DNA of 64,000 bases from Belliella filtrata (GTDB lineage: Bacteria > Bacteroidota > Bacteroidia > Cytophagales > Cyclobacteriaceae): the NCBI RefSeq assembly GCF_022549775.1, contig NZ_JAKZGP010000008.1:44558-108557 (forward strand). The letters run 5' to 3'. Both the position numbers and the translations under genes were made by a program. The notes beneath the pieces are model-generated. The model did no database searches. It was not told the origin of the DNA and saw nothing but the letters and a program-made list of their open reading frames with translations. Below, piece after piece: positions 1-9,075 of this stretch. The stretch's first letter is position 1. Each line of letters starts with the position of its first letter.

Positions 1-960
1 CCCACCACCGAGTTGCATGTTTTCCTTTGTAGCACTTTGTTTGATTTCTGTGATAAAAGACTCTGAGCCAGAGATCGCTAGTACTGTTGAACTTCTAGCT
101 GCTTCATTACTGATGAGTAGTCGAAGCTTGGAGGTCATGGCCACAGTGTATTCTAGTTTTTGCATACGCTCTCTGATTACACTGTCTACATGCTGAATCT
201 CAGGGAGGTCTTTAAGAACCCTATTGAGCAAATAGATACCAAGTACATTGGGTGTGTAGTGTGTTTGGTAGATTTCAGCATTTTCTAACATAAAGTTGAG
301 GCTGTTGTACCTACCTCGTTCACCTTTTGACTTTGCTTTTGCTATCGCTTTGGGAGATAGGATCAAAACCCCGAGTCCTGCTGGAAGGCCGAAGCATTTC
401 TGGACAGAGGCATACCATATATCTGCCACAGTAAAGTCCAAGGAGATACCACCCATAGAGGAAGTAGTGTCTACGGCTATCATTTTCTCTGGGAATTTTT
501 CTCCAATGGATCTGATGGTGTCTATGCTAACTTGAGTAGCATTCGAGGTTTCATTTTGCGTAATGCCAATAATGTCAAAATCTTGATCTATTTGAAGTGA
601 TTCTACATTTACTATATCATTGGCATCGGCCTTCAACTGTCCAGTTTTTGGATTGATGTGCTTGGCATATTCATACCATTTCTTCCCAAATGAGCCAGAG
701 TATACATGGAAACTTGCTTGCTCCACAATTGATTGAGTGATGATTTCCCAGTTTTCAGTGGAAGAAGAAGTGAACAATAATTTATAATCCTCTGGCATGT
801 GTAGCTTCTCTTTCATCAATGTTTCTGTCTCTTTATAAAGATTCATAAAGACAGCGCTTCGATGGCTAGCACTCATGATTCCGCTTTGAAAAGCATCTCG
901 AAGATATCCTTCAAGGTTGTCATAGACCTTCGAAGGCCCTGGAGAAAATGTAGTGATCAT
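1..960 (-). CDS. serC: Aminotransferase class V, phosphoserine aminotransferase-like (3' end cut by window)
   Basis: The reverse strand from the ATG at 960 stays open for 320 codons and runs off the left edge. The protein starts MITTFSPGPSKVYD, the FxPGPxxL-type start of SerC. A likely PLP-binding lysine is K188 in the context SVQKCFGLPAG. SerC transaminates 3-phosphohydroxypyruvate with glutamate in cytosolic serine synthesis. Full SerC is about 350-360 residues, so roughly 35 are missing. It starts 8 bp after the aroQ stop, so the two are probably co-transcribed. Another class V aminotransferase (for example a serine-glyoxylate type) is possible, because substrate residues were not checked. 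Confidence 0.85.
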   Translation of the reverse strand, partial: MITTFSPGPSKVYDNLEGYLRDAFQSGIMSASHRSAVFMNLYKETETLMKEKLHMPEDYKLLFTSSSTENWEIITQSIVEQASFHVYSGSFGKKWYEYAKHINPKTGQLKADANDIVNVESLQIDQDFDIIGITQNETSNATQVSIDTIRSIGEKFPEKMIAVDTTSSMGGISLDFTVADIWYASVQKCFGLPAGLGVLILSPKAIAKAKSKGERGRYNSLNFMLENAEIYQTHYTPNVLGIYLLNRVLKDLPEIQHVDSVIRERMQKLEYTVAMTSKLRLLISNEAARSSTVLAISGSESFITEIKQSATKENMQLGGG

Positions 961-968
961 AGGTTTGA

Positions 969-1388
969 TTAGGTTGTGATGAAGTATTGTAAGCCAAGTT
1001 CGTATCCTTTAAGTCCCAATCCTGAAATCATACCTATACAGGATTTGGAGATGATACTTTTATGGCGAAACTCTTCTCTTTTGTAAATATTGGAGATATG
1101 GACTTCTAACGTAGGTGTGGTTACACCTGCAATAGCATCTGAGATGGCTACAGAAGTATGCGTATATCCGCCAGCATTTAGTAGGATTGCATCATAGCAG
1201 AATCCTACTTCATGGATTTTGTCAATGATTTCTCCTTCGACATTGCTTTGAAAATAAAAGAGCTGAATGGATGGGTACTTTGCCTTAAGTATTTCGAAAT
1301 ATTCTTCAAAAGATTGGCTTCCGTAGATTTCAGGTTCTCGCTTTCCTAATAGATTGAGGTTAGGGCCGTTTATGATGATGATTTTCAA
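969..1388 (-). CDS. aroQ: 3-dehydroquinate dehydratase, type II
   Basis: At 139 residues this has the usual type II size. It shows the family start NGPNLNLLGKREPEIYG with the catalytic tyrosine near residue 22, the LNAGGYTHTSVA segment with the active-site Asn and His, and EVHISNIYKREEFR with the second catalytic His. It converts 3-dehydroquinate to 3-dehydroshikimate in the shikimate pathway in the cytosol. It sits directly upstream of the serC-like gene in an apparent two-gene operon. In relatives aroQ often lies next to a divergent xerD (from memory); here the XRE-Fic pair and a small membrane gene lie between them. Confidence 0.95.
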   Translation of the reverse strand: MKIIIINGPNLNLLGKREPEIYGSQSFEEYFEILKAKYPSIQLFYFQSNVEGEIIDKIHEVGFCYDAILLNAGGYTHTSVAISDAIAGVTTPTLEVHISNIYKREEFRHKSIISKSCIGMISGLGLKGYELGLQYFITT

Positions 1389-1704
1389 AATGGTGTATTG
1401 GTTAGTGGTACTAAATGCGCTACAAAGTTATTCTTAATGCCATTAAATACATAAGGTTTATGGGCTAAAAATCTTTAGGTTATTTTATTTAGACGAGTAT
1501 ATAGTTTCATTTGGAATTTTTCTCCCAACCAATAGCCAACATATTTTCAGGGCATTCGAAGAGGGGCGATAGATATTGATTTTGTTTTAACTATTTTGGG
1601 TTGCCAATTTTAATGTCCAAAATTGTCTCACATTCTTAAAACGTGTCCGTTTTTACACTTTTTTTGACCGCGTTTTTAAGACGTGGGAGTTTTTTACCCA
1701 CGTC
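1389..1704. other. Intergenic region with hairpin, no gene seen
   Basis: This AT-rich stretch lies between aroQ and the fic stop. No convincing ORF is visible on either strand. Its right edge holds a strong palindrome, listed separately. A weaker inverted pair, CTTAAAACG near 1635 and CGTTTTTAAG near 1671, lies just left of it. The aroQ promoter must be on the minus strand here, but no clear -7 box was identified. Confidence 0.5.
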
Positions 1705-1706
1705 TT
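1678..1706. repeat. Perfect 10-bp hairpin at the 3' end of fic
   Basis: AAGACGTGGG (1678-1687) and CCCACGTCTT (1697-1706) are exact inverted copies around a 9-nt loop. The right arm overlaps the fic stop codon. On the fic strand the stem is followed by TTAAAAACG rather than a U-run, so it is not a textbook intrinsic terminator. It could still end transcription or protect the 3' end. Confidence 0.7.
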
Positions 1707-2799
1707 ATTCACCCTTTTTTAAAAGCTCATAGAGTTTCAAATTGATATAGATGACTTCCTTCCCCTTATTCTCAGAGGCAAGAACACCTAAGTCCTCCAA
1801 AGACTTCAAATAGTTGCTCGCTGTTTTTCTATTCAGGAGCAGATTTTCTACCAAAAATTCAATTTTACAATAAGGATGTACAAAAAGCTGTTCTATCAAA
1901 TCTTTCGAATAAATTCTAGGTAACTTCTCCTGAACCAATTTTTGTGTTTCGTTGAACAGTAGATTGATTTTGCTGATTTGCTCAATTGTGCTTTGAGCGG
2001 TCTGCTCTATGCCTTTGAGCATATATAATATCCAACCCTCCCAATTGTTCTTAGTCCGAACTTCCTGTAATAACCGGTAGTAATCTACCTTGTTTTGGAT
2101 AATAAAAGAACTCAGGTACAATACAGGTTCATTTAAAAGTCCTTTCAAAATCAAATACAAAACATTGATAATCCTACCAGTTCTACCATTTCCATCATAA
2201 AAAGGATGGATGCTTTCAAATTGATAATGCTGAATGGCTAACTTGATTAATGGAGAAACATCATCTTTATCATCATTTAGGTACTCCTCTGAATTTTTCA
2301 TCAAGCTATTAATTGTATCAAAATTATCAGGAGGTGTATAAATTACCTCATTAGTCAAATTATTGATTAATGCTGTTCCTGGAAGTTTTCTTAGCCCAGC
2401 ATTATTTTCTTCTAATTCTTTTTGAAGGGAAATTATTCCGTTAGTATTAAGAAATCCCTTCTCTTTGATAGAGGTTGTTCCCATAATTAGAGCTTCTCTG
2501 TATCTTAGAACCTCTTTGGTTGCATTATCAGGTTTAGCTGATTTTGCATATAAAGCTTGATAGAGTTTATCTTGAGTTGTAATCACGTTCTCAATTTCAG
2601 AACTTGCTTGTGCTTCTTTTAAAATCACAGCATTGATGAGGATGTTTGGGTTGGGTAATGTACTCGTAAGACCTTTTAATTCTGCTAATGCCACTGCAGA
2701 TTTGCTTTCCTGTTTTAGGATTGTAATGGTCTCAACCAAAGAGTTCTTTGGAGGAAGATGAGGTAAATCGTTAAATGCTTTACTTGGCTTTACAGTCAT
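1705..2799 (-). CDS. Fic-domain AMPylase-like protein, class II, with C-terminal winged helix
   Basis: This 364-residue protein has the complete Fic motif HPFYDGNGRTGR at 198-209, with catalytic His198 and the phosphate-binding GNGR. Fic enzymes usually transfer AMP from ATP to hydroxyl side chains of target proteins. An N-terminal helix carries S66-x3-E70-N71, matching the inhibitory (S/T)xxxE(G/N) motif, so the protein is class II and should be self-inhibited. Residues about 300-364 look like a winged helix-turn-helix. The ATG overlaps the stop of the upstream XRE gene by 4 bp (ATGA), which implies translational coupling. The target is unknown. A housekeeping or stress regulator is as likely as a toxin. 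Confidence 0.88.
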   Translation of the reverse strand: MTVKPSKAFNDLPHLPPKNSLVETITILKQESKSAVALAELKGLTSTLPNPNILINAVILKEAQASSEIENVITTQDKLYQALYAKSAKPDNATKEVLRYREALIMGTTSIKEKGFLNTNGIISLQKELEENNAGLRKLPGTALINNLTNEVIYTPPDNFDTINSLMKNSEEYLNDDKDDVSPLIKLAIQHYQFESIHPFYDGNGRTGRIINVLYLILKGLLNEPVLYLSSFIIQNKVDYYRLLQEVRTKNNWEGWILYMLKGIEQTAQSTIEQISKINLLFNETQKLVQEKLPRIYSKDLIEQLFVHPYCKIEFLVENLLLNRKTASNYLKSLEDLGVLASENKGKEVIYINLKLYELLKKGE

Positions 2800-3122
2800 T
2801 TCTTCTTATTCGCTTTAACAAATTTGGCTCTTTCCTCTGCAACTTTTAGTGCTTCTATTCCTAAATCTTCATCTTGAATTTCAAACAAAATCTTGTCACT
2901 TAGGAACAAAACTAAAAGGGCTTCTGCGTCATACTTGTATATGTCCGCTAGTTTCAGAACCACTTCTTTTGTAATTCTCCGTTCCCCACGCTCCATTTTA
3001 CTCAAAATTGCAAAGTCAATATCGAGCAAGGATGCAACTTTCCGTAAAGTTAGTTCTTTATCTTTACGTATGCTTCTTAACTTTTCGCCTATTGTTTCTG
3101 TTGATACGATACATGTTGACAT
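2796..3122 (-). CDS. XRE-family helix-turn-helix regulator
   Basis: This 108-residue protein has a Cro/C1-type HTH at about residues 10-65 (IGEKLRSIRKDKELTLRKVASLL, then ILSKMERGERR) and a charged C-terminal helix ending in KANKKK. It is the first gene of a two-gene operon with fic. A 15-bp palindrome covers its start codon, so autorepression is plausible. Small XRE proteins in front of fic, restriction or toxin genes usually set the expression of the partner. Whether it also binds or neutralises Fic cannot be told from the sequence. Confidence 0.85.
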   Translation of the reverse strand: MSTCIVSTETIGEKLRSIRKDKELTLRKVASLLDIDFAILSKMERGERRITKEVVLKLADIYKYDAEALLVLFLSDKILFEIQDEDLGIEALKVAEERAKFVKANKKK

Positions 3123-3131
3123 AATGTGTCA
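3117..3131. promoter_or_regulatory. Candidate autoregulatory operator over the xre start codon
   Basis: TGACA at 3117-3121 and TGTCA at 3127-3131 form a perfect 5-bp dyad with a 5-bp spacer. It covers the minus-strand ATG at 3120-3122. A 10-bp palindrome, GAATTAATTC, lies 18 bp further upstream at 3149-3158. Dyads of this size over promoter and start regions are typical XRE operators. No binding data are available. Confidence 0.4.
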
Positions 3132-3266
3132 AAATTAGAAAAGATTTTGAATTAATTCGAATCCTTTTCAACATCGATGTAGCGTGTTGGGGAACAAATC
3201 ACTGTGTTGGTTGTTTTTTGATTTTTAACTTATATATTCATTGATCAAATTAAAAATTTTCGATTT

Positions 3267-3476
3267 ATGAGTAATCAGGACAAGCAAATGACAAGTAGAA
3301 AGCTTTTATGGTCTTCTTTGTTGATTACAATTGCTGTGGTAATTTTAAATATTTTTTTATTTCATGAAGCGACAAGTCTTTTCAGAATAGTCGCAGGAGG
3401 AATTGGGTTCTTTACAGTGTTATATGCATTTATGTGTTGGACTTATAGCCTTCCTTTTATCAAATTGAAAAAATAG
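3267..3476 (+). CDS. Small two-helix membrane protein, unknown function
   Basis: This 69-residue ORF has an ATG start, a polar N-terminus (MSNQDKQMTSRK) and two strongly hydrophobic segments at about 14-32 and 40-60. It ends in a lysine-rich tail, which fits a small inner-membrane protein with both ends in the cytosol. It is divergent from xre and upstream of xerD in the same direction. I recognise no family. The clear hydrophobic pattern and absence of overlap with another gene support it as real, but no homologue could be checked. Confidence 0.5.
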   Translation: MSNQDKQMTSRKLLWSSLLITIAVVILNIFLFHEATSLFRIVAGGIGFFTVLYAFMCWTYSLPFIKLKK

Positions 3477-3611
3477 CGAAGTTATTTGTCTGGATTGGGT
3501 TGCTTTTATTTTTGTAGATAAGAAATAATGGTAAGTTTTGACTTACTTTAAAGCATGTGATGTATCATTCTAATTTCCCTTAGCTGAATCTTAACTAATC
3601 CATTGAACCAT

Positions 3612-4514
3612 ATGTCAACTTGGACTTCATACCAAAAGCAATTCCAACACTACTTGAAGCTAGAAAGGTCTTTGAGCAAAAACTCAATCATTGCTTATCA
3701 GCAAGATATTTCTAAGCTTAGCGCATACATGGAACAAAGTTTTCCGTCGGTTTCTCCACTACAAGTTAGGCTGGGGCATCTGAGGAGTTTTGTCAATGAT
3801 TTGGCTAGTTTAGAGATTTCTGCTTATTCACAATCAAGGATAATTTCAGGAATCAAGGCCTTCTATCGCTTTTTAATGTATGAAGACCTGATCACTGAAG
3901 ACCCTGCTCAACTCCTCGAGACGCCCAAGCTCGGGAGGAAGTTACCAGATACATTGAGTTATGAGGATATCAGTACTATACTTGAAAGTATTGAGCTTGG
4001 CCAGCCTGAAGGACATAGAAATAGGGCGATGCTGGAGATACTTTATAGTTCAGGTCTGCGGGTGTCGGAGTTGGTTGATTTGAAAATAGGGAATGTATAT
4101 TTTGACATAGGTTTTTTGAGAGTTACTGGAAAAGGGAACAAGGAAAGACTTGTACCTATCGGCACTGATGCGATCAAGTATTTAAAAATCTACCTGAATG
4201 AGGTTAGGAAAAATCAATCCATAGCCAAAGGTCATGAGGAGGTTGTCTTTTTGAATAGAAGAGGTAAAAAGCTCACAAGGGTGATGATTTTTTTGATCAT
4301 CAAAAAACAAGTGAAAATAGCTGGAATTAGCAAAAATGTGAGTCCACACACTTTCAGGCATAGTTTTGCTACACATTTGATAGAAGGAGGTGCGGACTTG
4401 AGGGCAGTACAAGAGATGCTGGGGCATGAAAGCATTACCACTACGGAGATTTATACTCATTTGGATAGAGACTACTTGAGACAGGTACTCAATGAATTTC
4501 ATCCTAGAAAATGA
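3612..4514 (+). CDS. xerD: Site-specific tyrosine recombinase XerD/XerC
   Basis: This is a 300-residue Xer recombinase. The N-terminal SAM-like core-binding domain spans about 5-90. The catalytic domain carries Arg150 (SSGLRVSEL), Lys174 (VTGKGNKER), His246-x-x-Arg249 (HTFRH), His272 (LGHESI) and nucleophile Tyr281 (TEIYTH), so the full catalytic set is present. It resolves chromosome dimers at dif with FtsK, which is encoded downstream at 6523. The ATG at 3612 is preferred over a TTG nine bases earlier. Length and context fit the single chromosomal Xer of Bacteroidota rather than a mobile integrase. Confidence 0.93.
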   Translation: MSTWTSYQKQFQHYLKLERSLSKNSIIAYQQDISKLSAYMEQSFPSVSPLQVRLGHLRSFVNDLASLEISAYSQSRIISGIKAFYRFLMYEDLITEDPAQLLETPKLGRKLPDTLSYEDISTILESIELGQPEGHRNRAMLEILYSSGLRVSELVDLKIGNVYFDIGFLRVTGKGNKERLVPIGTDAIKYLKIYLNEVRKNQSIAKGHEEVVFLNRRGKKLTRVMIFLIIKKQVKIAGISKNVSPHTFRHSFATHLIEGGADLRAVQEMLGHESITTTEIYTHLDRDYLRQVLNEFHPRK

Positions 4515-4523
4515 AGCATATTT

Positions 4524-5204
4524 CTAAAAATTAAATTTTACAGCAACACTTGGTTGAATCAGCTCAAAAGGCGTTCTTCTTGGGTTTAGCCTGACTTGTC
4601 CTTGATCGTTGTAAGATGCGTCTTGTTTTGTTAGGATATCCATTTCTCCAGAATTGATATAACTAACGCGAAGCTCGAGAAAAGTCTCCCGACTTTCATT
4701 CAAAGGGATCATTACACCACCACCCAATTGATACAATAGGGCCCAATCGTAGACTTCAGTACCAGAAGACAAAGGCTCACTAAGCCTGTTCTCGCGGACT
4801 CTTGATCTCGTGAATGTATGAATCCCTCCCAGTTGAGCCTCCACAAAAGGTAAGACCCCAAAGCTTGTCTCTGGCATTATTCTGATGAGTCCTGTGAGGT
4901 AAGCCGCGTTATTATTTCTACGAATTCTAAAACGCTGCTCCGTTCCATTGATGATACTATTGCTTCTTGTAAGTGCTGAACCATACCTGCTGTAGCCAAG
5001 TTCACCACCTAGGTATATGGGAGTGCTCGATAATCGAAATAGTCCCTGAATACTGACAGAAGGTACAAATAGTCCTTCCACTTCATTTTGCAATGCACCT
5101 GTGGCAATGCCTCCATTGAGATGGACACCTCCAAAGTGATTTTGAGCTTTTAGGGATGTGCCAAATAATAAAAGTAAAAAAAACGAAAAGATTAGTTCCT
5201 TCAT
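4524..5204 (-). CDS. Outer-membrane beta-barrel protein, uncharacterised
   Basis: This 226-residue protein has a signal peptide (hydrophobic core FFLLLLFGTSL, probable cut after LKAQ). Alternating beta-strand segments rich in Gly and aromatics end in VAVKFNF, a typical barrel C-terminus ending in Phe. It is probably a small porin-like or OmpW/PorT-like barrel in the outer membrane. No ligand or partner can be inferred. It is convergent with xerD, with only 9 bp between stops and no obvious terminator. Confidence 0.7.
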   Translation of the reverse strand: MKELIFSFFLLLLFGTSLKAQNHFGGVHLNGGIATGALQNEVEGLFVPSVSIQGLFRLSSTPIYLGGELGYSRYGSALTRSNSIINGTEQRFRIRRNNNAAYLTGLIRIMPETSFGVLPFVEAQLGGIHTFTRSRVRENRLSEPLSSGTEVYDWALLYQLGGGVMIPLNESRETFLELRVSYINSGEMDILTKQDASYNDQGQVRLNPRRTPFELIQPSVAVKFNF

Positions 5205-5417
5205 GAGCTTGGAGATTTATTCGTTATTTTATACGAGAACTAAGAAGCTTGGTTTTTTGATCTTTAGCAGTTTTAAAAATGTCGTTTTCTAAAAGCAAAG
5301 TACATGTTGAAATGTAATTGTTTGATGAAGAATGGTATTGAGTTCATTATCACATTTTTTCTTCGCAAAAATTCATATTTACTGTAATTTAGCAATCTGA
5401 AATTAAAATCCAACACT

Positions 5418-6461
5418 GTGTACAAAGCCATTATTAAGCCTATTCTTTTCAAAAGGAGTCCCGAGTCAGCACATTACTTCACTTTCGCTTGGATCAAAAG
5501 ATTGTTCAACTTGCCGATAATTAAACCAATTGTAAAAAGTCAGTTTGAGCTAGAAGATCCTACTTTGGAGCGAGAGGTTTTTGGGTTGAAATTCAAAAAC
5601 CCCATTGGTCTGGCGGCTGGTTTTGACAAAGATGCGAAAGTGATAGATGAGATGTCACTTTTGGGTTTTGGTTTTATTGAAATTGGTACATTGACGCCCA
5701 AGCCTCAAGAAGGAAATCCAAAACCAAGGATGTTTAGACTTCCCAAAGATCAAGCGATCATCAATAGGATGGGTTTCAATAATGGTGGGGTTGAGGAAGC
5801 TGTGCAGAGGTTGCGAAATAGAATATCTGATGTTATCATAGGTGGGAATATTGGCAAAAACAAAGTTACTCCAAACGAACTAGCTGAGGATGATTACTTG
5901 ATTTGCCTAGAAGCATTACATCCATATGTGGATTATTTTGTAGTTAATGTGAGCTCTCCCAATACACCAAACTTGAGAGACCTTCAAGAAAAGGAACCTT
6001 TGAAAAAATTACTGTCCGCAGTCAAAATCGCCAATGACAAAAAAGATAAACCAAAACCAATTTTGCTTAAAATTGCTCCGGATTTAACAGAAGGGCAGCT
6101 GGATGATATCATTGAGATAGTAAAAGAAACGGGTATAGATGGAGTGATTGCTACAAATACCACGATCGATAGAAGTCAACTGAGTACTGGTGCCGATCAA
6201 GTAGCTGCTATGGGTGCAGGTGGACTAAGCGGCAAAGTGCTTGCGAAAAGGAGTACAGAAGTGATTAGGTATTTGTCTGAGCGATCTGGTGCAGCATTTC
6301 CTATCATAGGGGTTGGAGGGGTTTTCACAGCTCAAGATGCAATTGACAAGCTAGAGGCTGGTGCTAGCTTGGTACAAGTATATACAGGTATGATCTATGA
6401 AGGCCCAGGGATAGTTAAGACTATCAAAAAAGGGCTTTTGTCACATTTTCAAAATCCATAA
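5418..6461 (+). CDS. pyrD: Dihydroorotate dehydrogenase (quinone), class 2
   Basis: This 347-residue protein is the right length for class 2 PyrD. An N-terminal helical membrane-binding extension is followed by [13 protein letters not shown], the catalytic serine region [12 protein letters not shown] and the FMN phosphate site IIGVGGV...GASLVQVYT. It oxidises dihydroorotate to orotate with quinone as acceptor at the inner membrane in pyrimidine synthesis. The start is GTG at 5418. No ATG precedes the conserved N-terminus closely, and the length agrees. pyrF lies 3.4 kb downstream on the same strand, separated by ftsK and lolA. Confidence 0.95.
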   Translation: MYKAIIKPILFKRSPESAHYFTFAWIKRLFNLPIIKPIVKSQFELEDPTLEREVFGLKFKNPIGLAAGFDKDAKVIDEMSLLGFGFIEIGTLTPKPQEGNPKPRMFRLPKDQAIINRMGFNNGGVEEAVQRLRNRISDVIIGGNIGKNKVTPNELAEDDYLICLEALHPYVDYFVVNVSSPNTPNLRDLQEKEPLKKLLSAVKIANDKKDKPKPILLKIAPDLTEGQLDDIIEIVKETGIDGVIATNTTIDRSQLSTGADQVAAMGAGGLSGKVLAKRSTEVIRYLSERSGAAFPIIGVGGVFTAQDAIDKLEAGASLVQVYTGMIYEGPGIVKTIKKGLLSHFQNP

Positions 6462-6522
6462 GTGAGAAATCTGTATATTTCGATTTCATTGTTAGCGTAA
6501 TTTCATTCAGGAAAAATTCAAT

Positions 6523-9039
6523 ATGGCTTCACAAGCACCAAGAACAAATACTTTTAGAAAGAAAAATGAGACGAGAGCCAAGGCTAGTGAGAAGAAACAA
6601 AGTAAGTTCTCCGTTGCTTTTCTAAAAAACAAAAAGATTCCTATTACCATAGGGATAGTGTTGATTATATTGGCTATTGTAATGTTTTTTGCTTTTGTGA
6701 GCTATTTATTCACAGGAAAGGCAGACCAGAGTGCCTTATCAGCTTTGGATCAGGGTTTGAGAGAAAGTGCCAATGAGACAAAAAATTGGCAAGGGTATTT
6801 TGGGGCTTATGTAGCAGAGTTATTTATCAAAAGATGGTTTGGAATAGCCGCTTTCTTGTTGCCACCGTTCTTATTTTTGTTAGGGGTAAAGCTGGCATTT
6901 AAGGTCGCTTTGTTTTCACTATCGAGATATAGCACTTTTGCACTATTTTTCACCTTTTGGCTTGGGCTATTTACTGGATATATTGTACAGCTAATTGATG
7001 GATATTCAGCTTTCAACAACCTAAGTGGAGGCTTTGGCTATGAACTTGGTAGGTTATCAAATGATTTTTTAGGCTGGGGTAGTTTCGTTTTGATAGCTGG
7101 TGCTTTGTTGATTTTTGTGATTTTCTTTTTCAACATAGATCAACTGAGCTGGTCTAATGCTTCTACATCTGATGAAATGGACGCAGATACGAGCTTGGAG
7201 GATGATAATGATACTGATGAAATCACAGAGGACAGTTTCAAAGTAGATGATGAAGAAGAAGAGGACGTCAATGATTTGTTTAAAAAAATGGTGGAAAATT
7301 CTTCTGAGAATTCCAATTCAGAAGTTGAACCTGATGATGATGGAAGCTCATGGACGATCAATGCTCCTGAAAACGATACCAAAAAACCTATCTCACAACC
7401 TGAATTCAATATAGAAGGTATAGCTGACTTACCTGATGAAGAGGAGGTAGTAGGGAAAGCGGAAGAGGATAGAAAGTTTTCAGTTCATCAAGTAGATGAG
7501 GAGGAAAAGACGGCTGATCAAGTTGCCAATTTGGATCCTTACGACCCTACGCTTGATTTGCCAAAATATCAATATCCAAGCATAGAATTGCTAAATGAAT
7601 ATGATGTCAAGAAAGTGACTGTAACCAGGCAAGAGCTAGAAGAGAATAAGAATAAAATTGTAGAAACACTTGTCAATTTTAAAATAGGCATTCAAGAAAT
7701 CAAGGCGACGATAGGTCCTACAGTGACCTTGTATGAGATCGTGCCTGATCCAGGGGTGAAAATTTCAAAAATCAAAAACCTTGAAGATGATATAGCTCTA
7801 AGTTTAGCTGCATTAGGGATCAGGATCATCGCCCCAATACCCGGGAAAGGTACTATCGGTATAGAAGTTCCAAATAAAAACAGGGAGCTTGTGCCAGCAA
7901 GGGCAGTTTTGGGTACGGAGAAGTTCATGCACAGTGACAAAGATTTGCCTGTAGCTTTAGGGAAGACAATTTCCAATGAGGTTTTTGTGATGGATTTGGC
8001 CAAGATGCCTCACTTGCTTATGGCTGGTGCTACTGGACAAGGTAAGTCAGTCGGCTTAAATATGATTCTGGCCTCCTTGGTGTACAAAAAGCACCCTTCA
8101 CAATTAAAATTTGTACTCGTCGATCCGAAGAAAGTGGAATTGACGCTATTTAATAAAATTGAGAGGCATTTTCTTGCTAAGCTCCCAGGAGCTGAAGAAG
8201 CAATCATCACAGATACCAAGAAAGTAATTTATACCTTGAATTCACTTTGTACGGAGATGGATAATAGGTATGACTTGCTCAAAGATGCTGGATGTAGGAA
8301 TCTCAAAGAATACAATGCGAAATTTGTAGCACGTAAACTGAATCCAGAAAAAGGTCACCGATTCATGCCTTATATCGTTTTGGTAATAGATGAATTGGCG
8401 GACTTGATGATGACAGCCGGTAAGGAGATCGAAGCTCCTATAGCAAGATTGGCACAGCTTGCTAGGGCTATTGGGATACACTTGGTGGTAGCCACTCAGC
8501 GGCCTTCAGTAAATGTGATCACAGGTATCATCAAAGCGAATTTCCCTGCAAGATTATCATTTAGAGTGACTTCTAAGATTGATAGTAGAACGATCCTAGA
8601 TGCTGGAGGCGCAGATCAATTAATTGGTATGGGAGATATGCTCCTGTCTTCAGGTTCAGAAATGACCAGGTTGCAGTGTGCATTTTTGGATACACCAGAG
8701 GTGGATGCGATTTGTGATTGGATAGGTGAGCAAGGAGGGTATCCAGATGCTTACCTTTTGCCTGAGTTTGTTGGAGAAGAAGGTGATGGAAGCTCACTAG
8801 ACGTCGATTTGGCAGACAGAGATCCATTGTTTGACGATGCTGCAAGGTTGATAGTAATGCATCAGCAAGGTAGTACCTCATTGATTCAGAGGAAATTAAA
8901 GCTAGGTTATAATAGAGCCGGTAGGATTATTGATCAGCTGGAGGCTGCAGGGGTTGTAGGAGCTTTTGAAGGTAGTAAAGCCAGAGAAGTATTGATTCAA
9001 GATGAAGCAAGTTTGGAACGGTTGTTGAGTAGTCTTTAA
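6523..9039 (+). CDS. ftsK: DNA translocase FtsK
   Basis: This 838-residue protein has an N-terminal domain with about four membrane helices (residues 40-210). A highly acidic, low-complexity linker (about 215-350) is followed by the motor. Walker A is GATGQGKS at 502-509, Walker B has Asp623 in LVIDELADL, and a C-terminal gamma winged helix follows DPLFDDAARLIV. It pumps DNA at the division septum and activates XerD at dif. xerD is 2 kb upstream. The linker is short compared with E. coli but normal for Bacteroidota. lolA follows after 36 bp. Confidence 0.95.
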   Translation: MASQAPRTNTFRKKNETRAKASEKKQSKFSVAFLKNKKIPITIGIVLIILAIVMFFAFVSYLFTGKADQSALSALDQGLRESANETKNWQGYFGAYVAELFIKRWFGIAAFLLPPFLFLLGVKLAFKVALFSLSRYSTFALFFTFWLGLFTGYIVQLIDGYSAFNNLSGGFGYELGRLSNDFLGWGSFVLIAGALLIFVIFFFNIDQLSWSNASTSDEMDADTSLEDDNDTDEITEDSFKVDDEEEEDVNDLFKKMVENSSENSNSEVEPDDDGSSWTINAPENDTKKPISQPEFNIEGIADLPDEEEVVGKAEEDRKFSVHQVDEEEKTADQVANLDPYDPTLDLPKYQYPSIELLNEYDVKKVTVTRQELEENKNKIVETLVNFKIGIQEIKATIGPTVTLYEIVPDPGVKISKIKNLEDDIALSLAALGIRIIAPIPGKGTIGIEVPNKNRELVPARAVLGTEKFMHSDKDLPVALGKTISNEVFVMDLAKMPHLLMAGATGQGKSVGLNMILASLVYKKHPSQLKFVLVDPKKVELTLFNKIERHFLAKLPGAEEAIITDTKKVIYTLNSLCTEMDNRYDLLKDAGCRNLKEYNAKFVARKLNPEKGHRFMPYIVLVIDELADLMMTAGKEIEAPIARLAQLARAIGIHLVVATQRPSVNVITGIIKANFPARLSFRVTSKIDSRTILDAGGADQLIGMGDMLLSSGSEMTRLQCAFLDTPEVDAICDWIGEQGGYPDAYLLPEFVGEEGDGSSLDVDLADRDPLFDDAARLIVMHQQGSTSLIQRKLKLGYNRAGRIIDQLEAAGVVGAFEGSKAREVLIQDEASLERLLSSL

Positions 9040-9075
9040 AGCTTAATTAAAGCATTATTCAAAGCAAGTTGAAGT

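Noticed and set aside
296..535. 79-codon plus-strand ORF
   Set aside because: It lies antisense inside the serC-like gene, whose protein matches a known family with its active-site lysine. The plus-strand product has no recognisable features.
2893..3138. 81-codon plus-strand ORF opposite the XRE gene
   Set aside because: It is antisense to a clear HTH gene with an operon partner. It was briefly considered as an antitoxin-like overlapping gene, but the composition is that of a shadow frame.
4182..4502. 106-codon minus-strand ORF inside xerD
   Set aside because: It is fully inside a recombinase with intact catalytic residues and has no independent signal.
7140..7409. 89-codon minus-strand ORF rich in serine, and acidic repeats on the plus strand
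   Set aside because: The serine-rich ORF is the shadow of the FtsK acidic linker. The repeats are protein low complexity and not a DNA repeat element.
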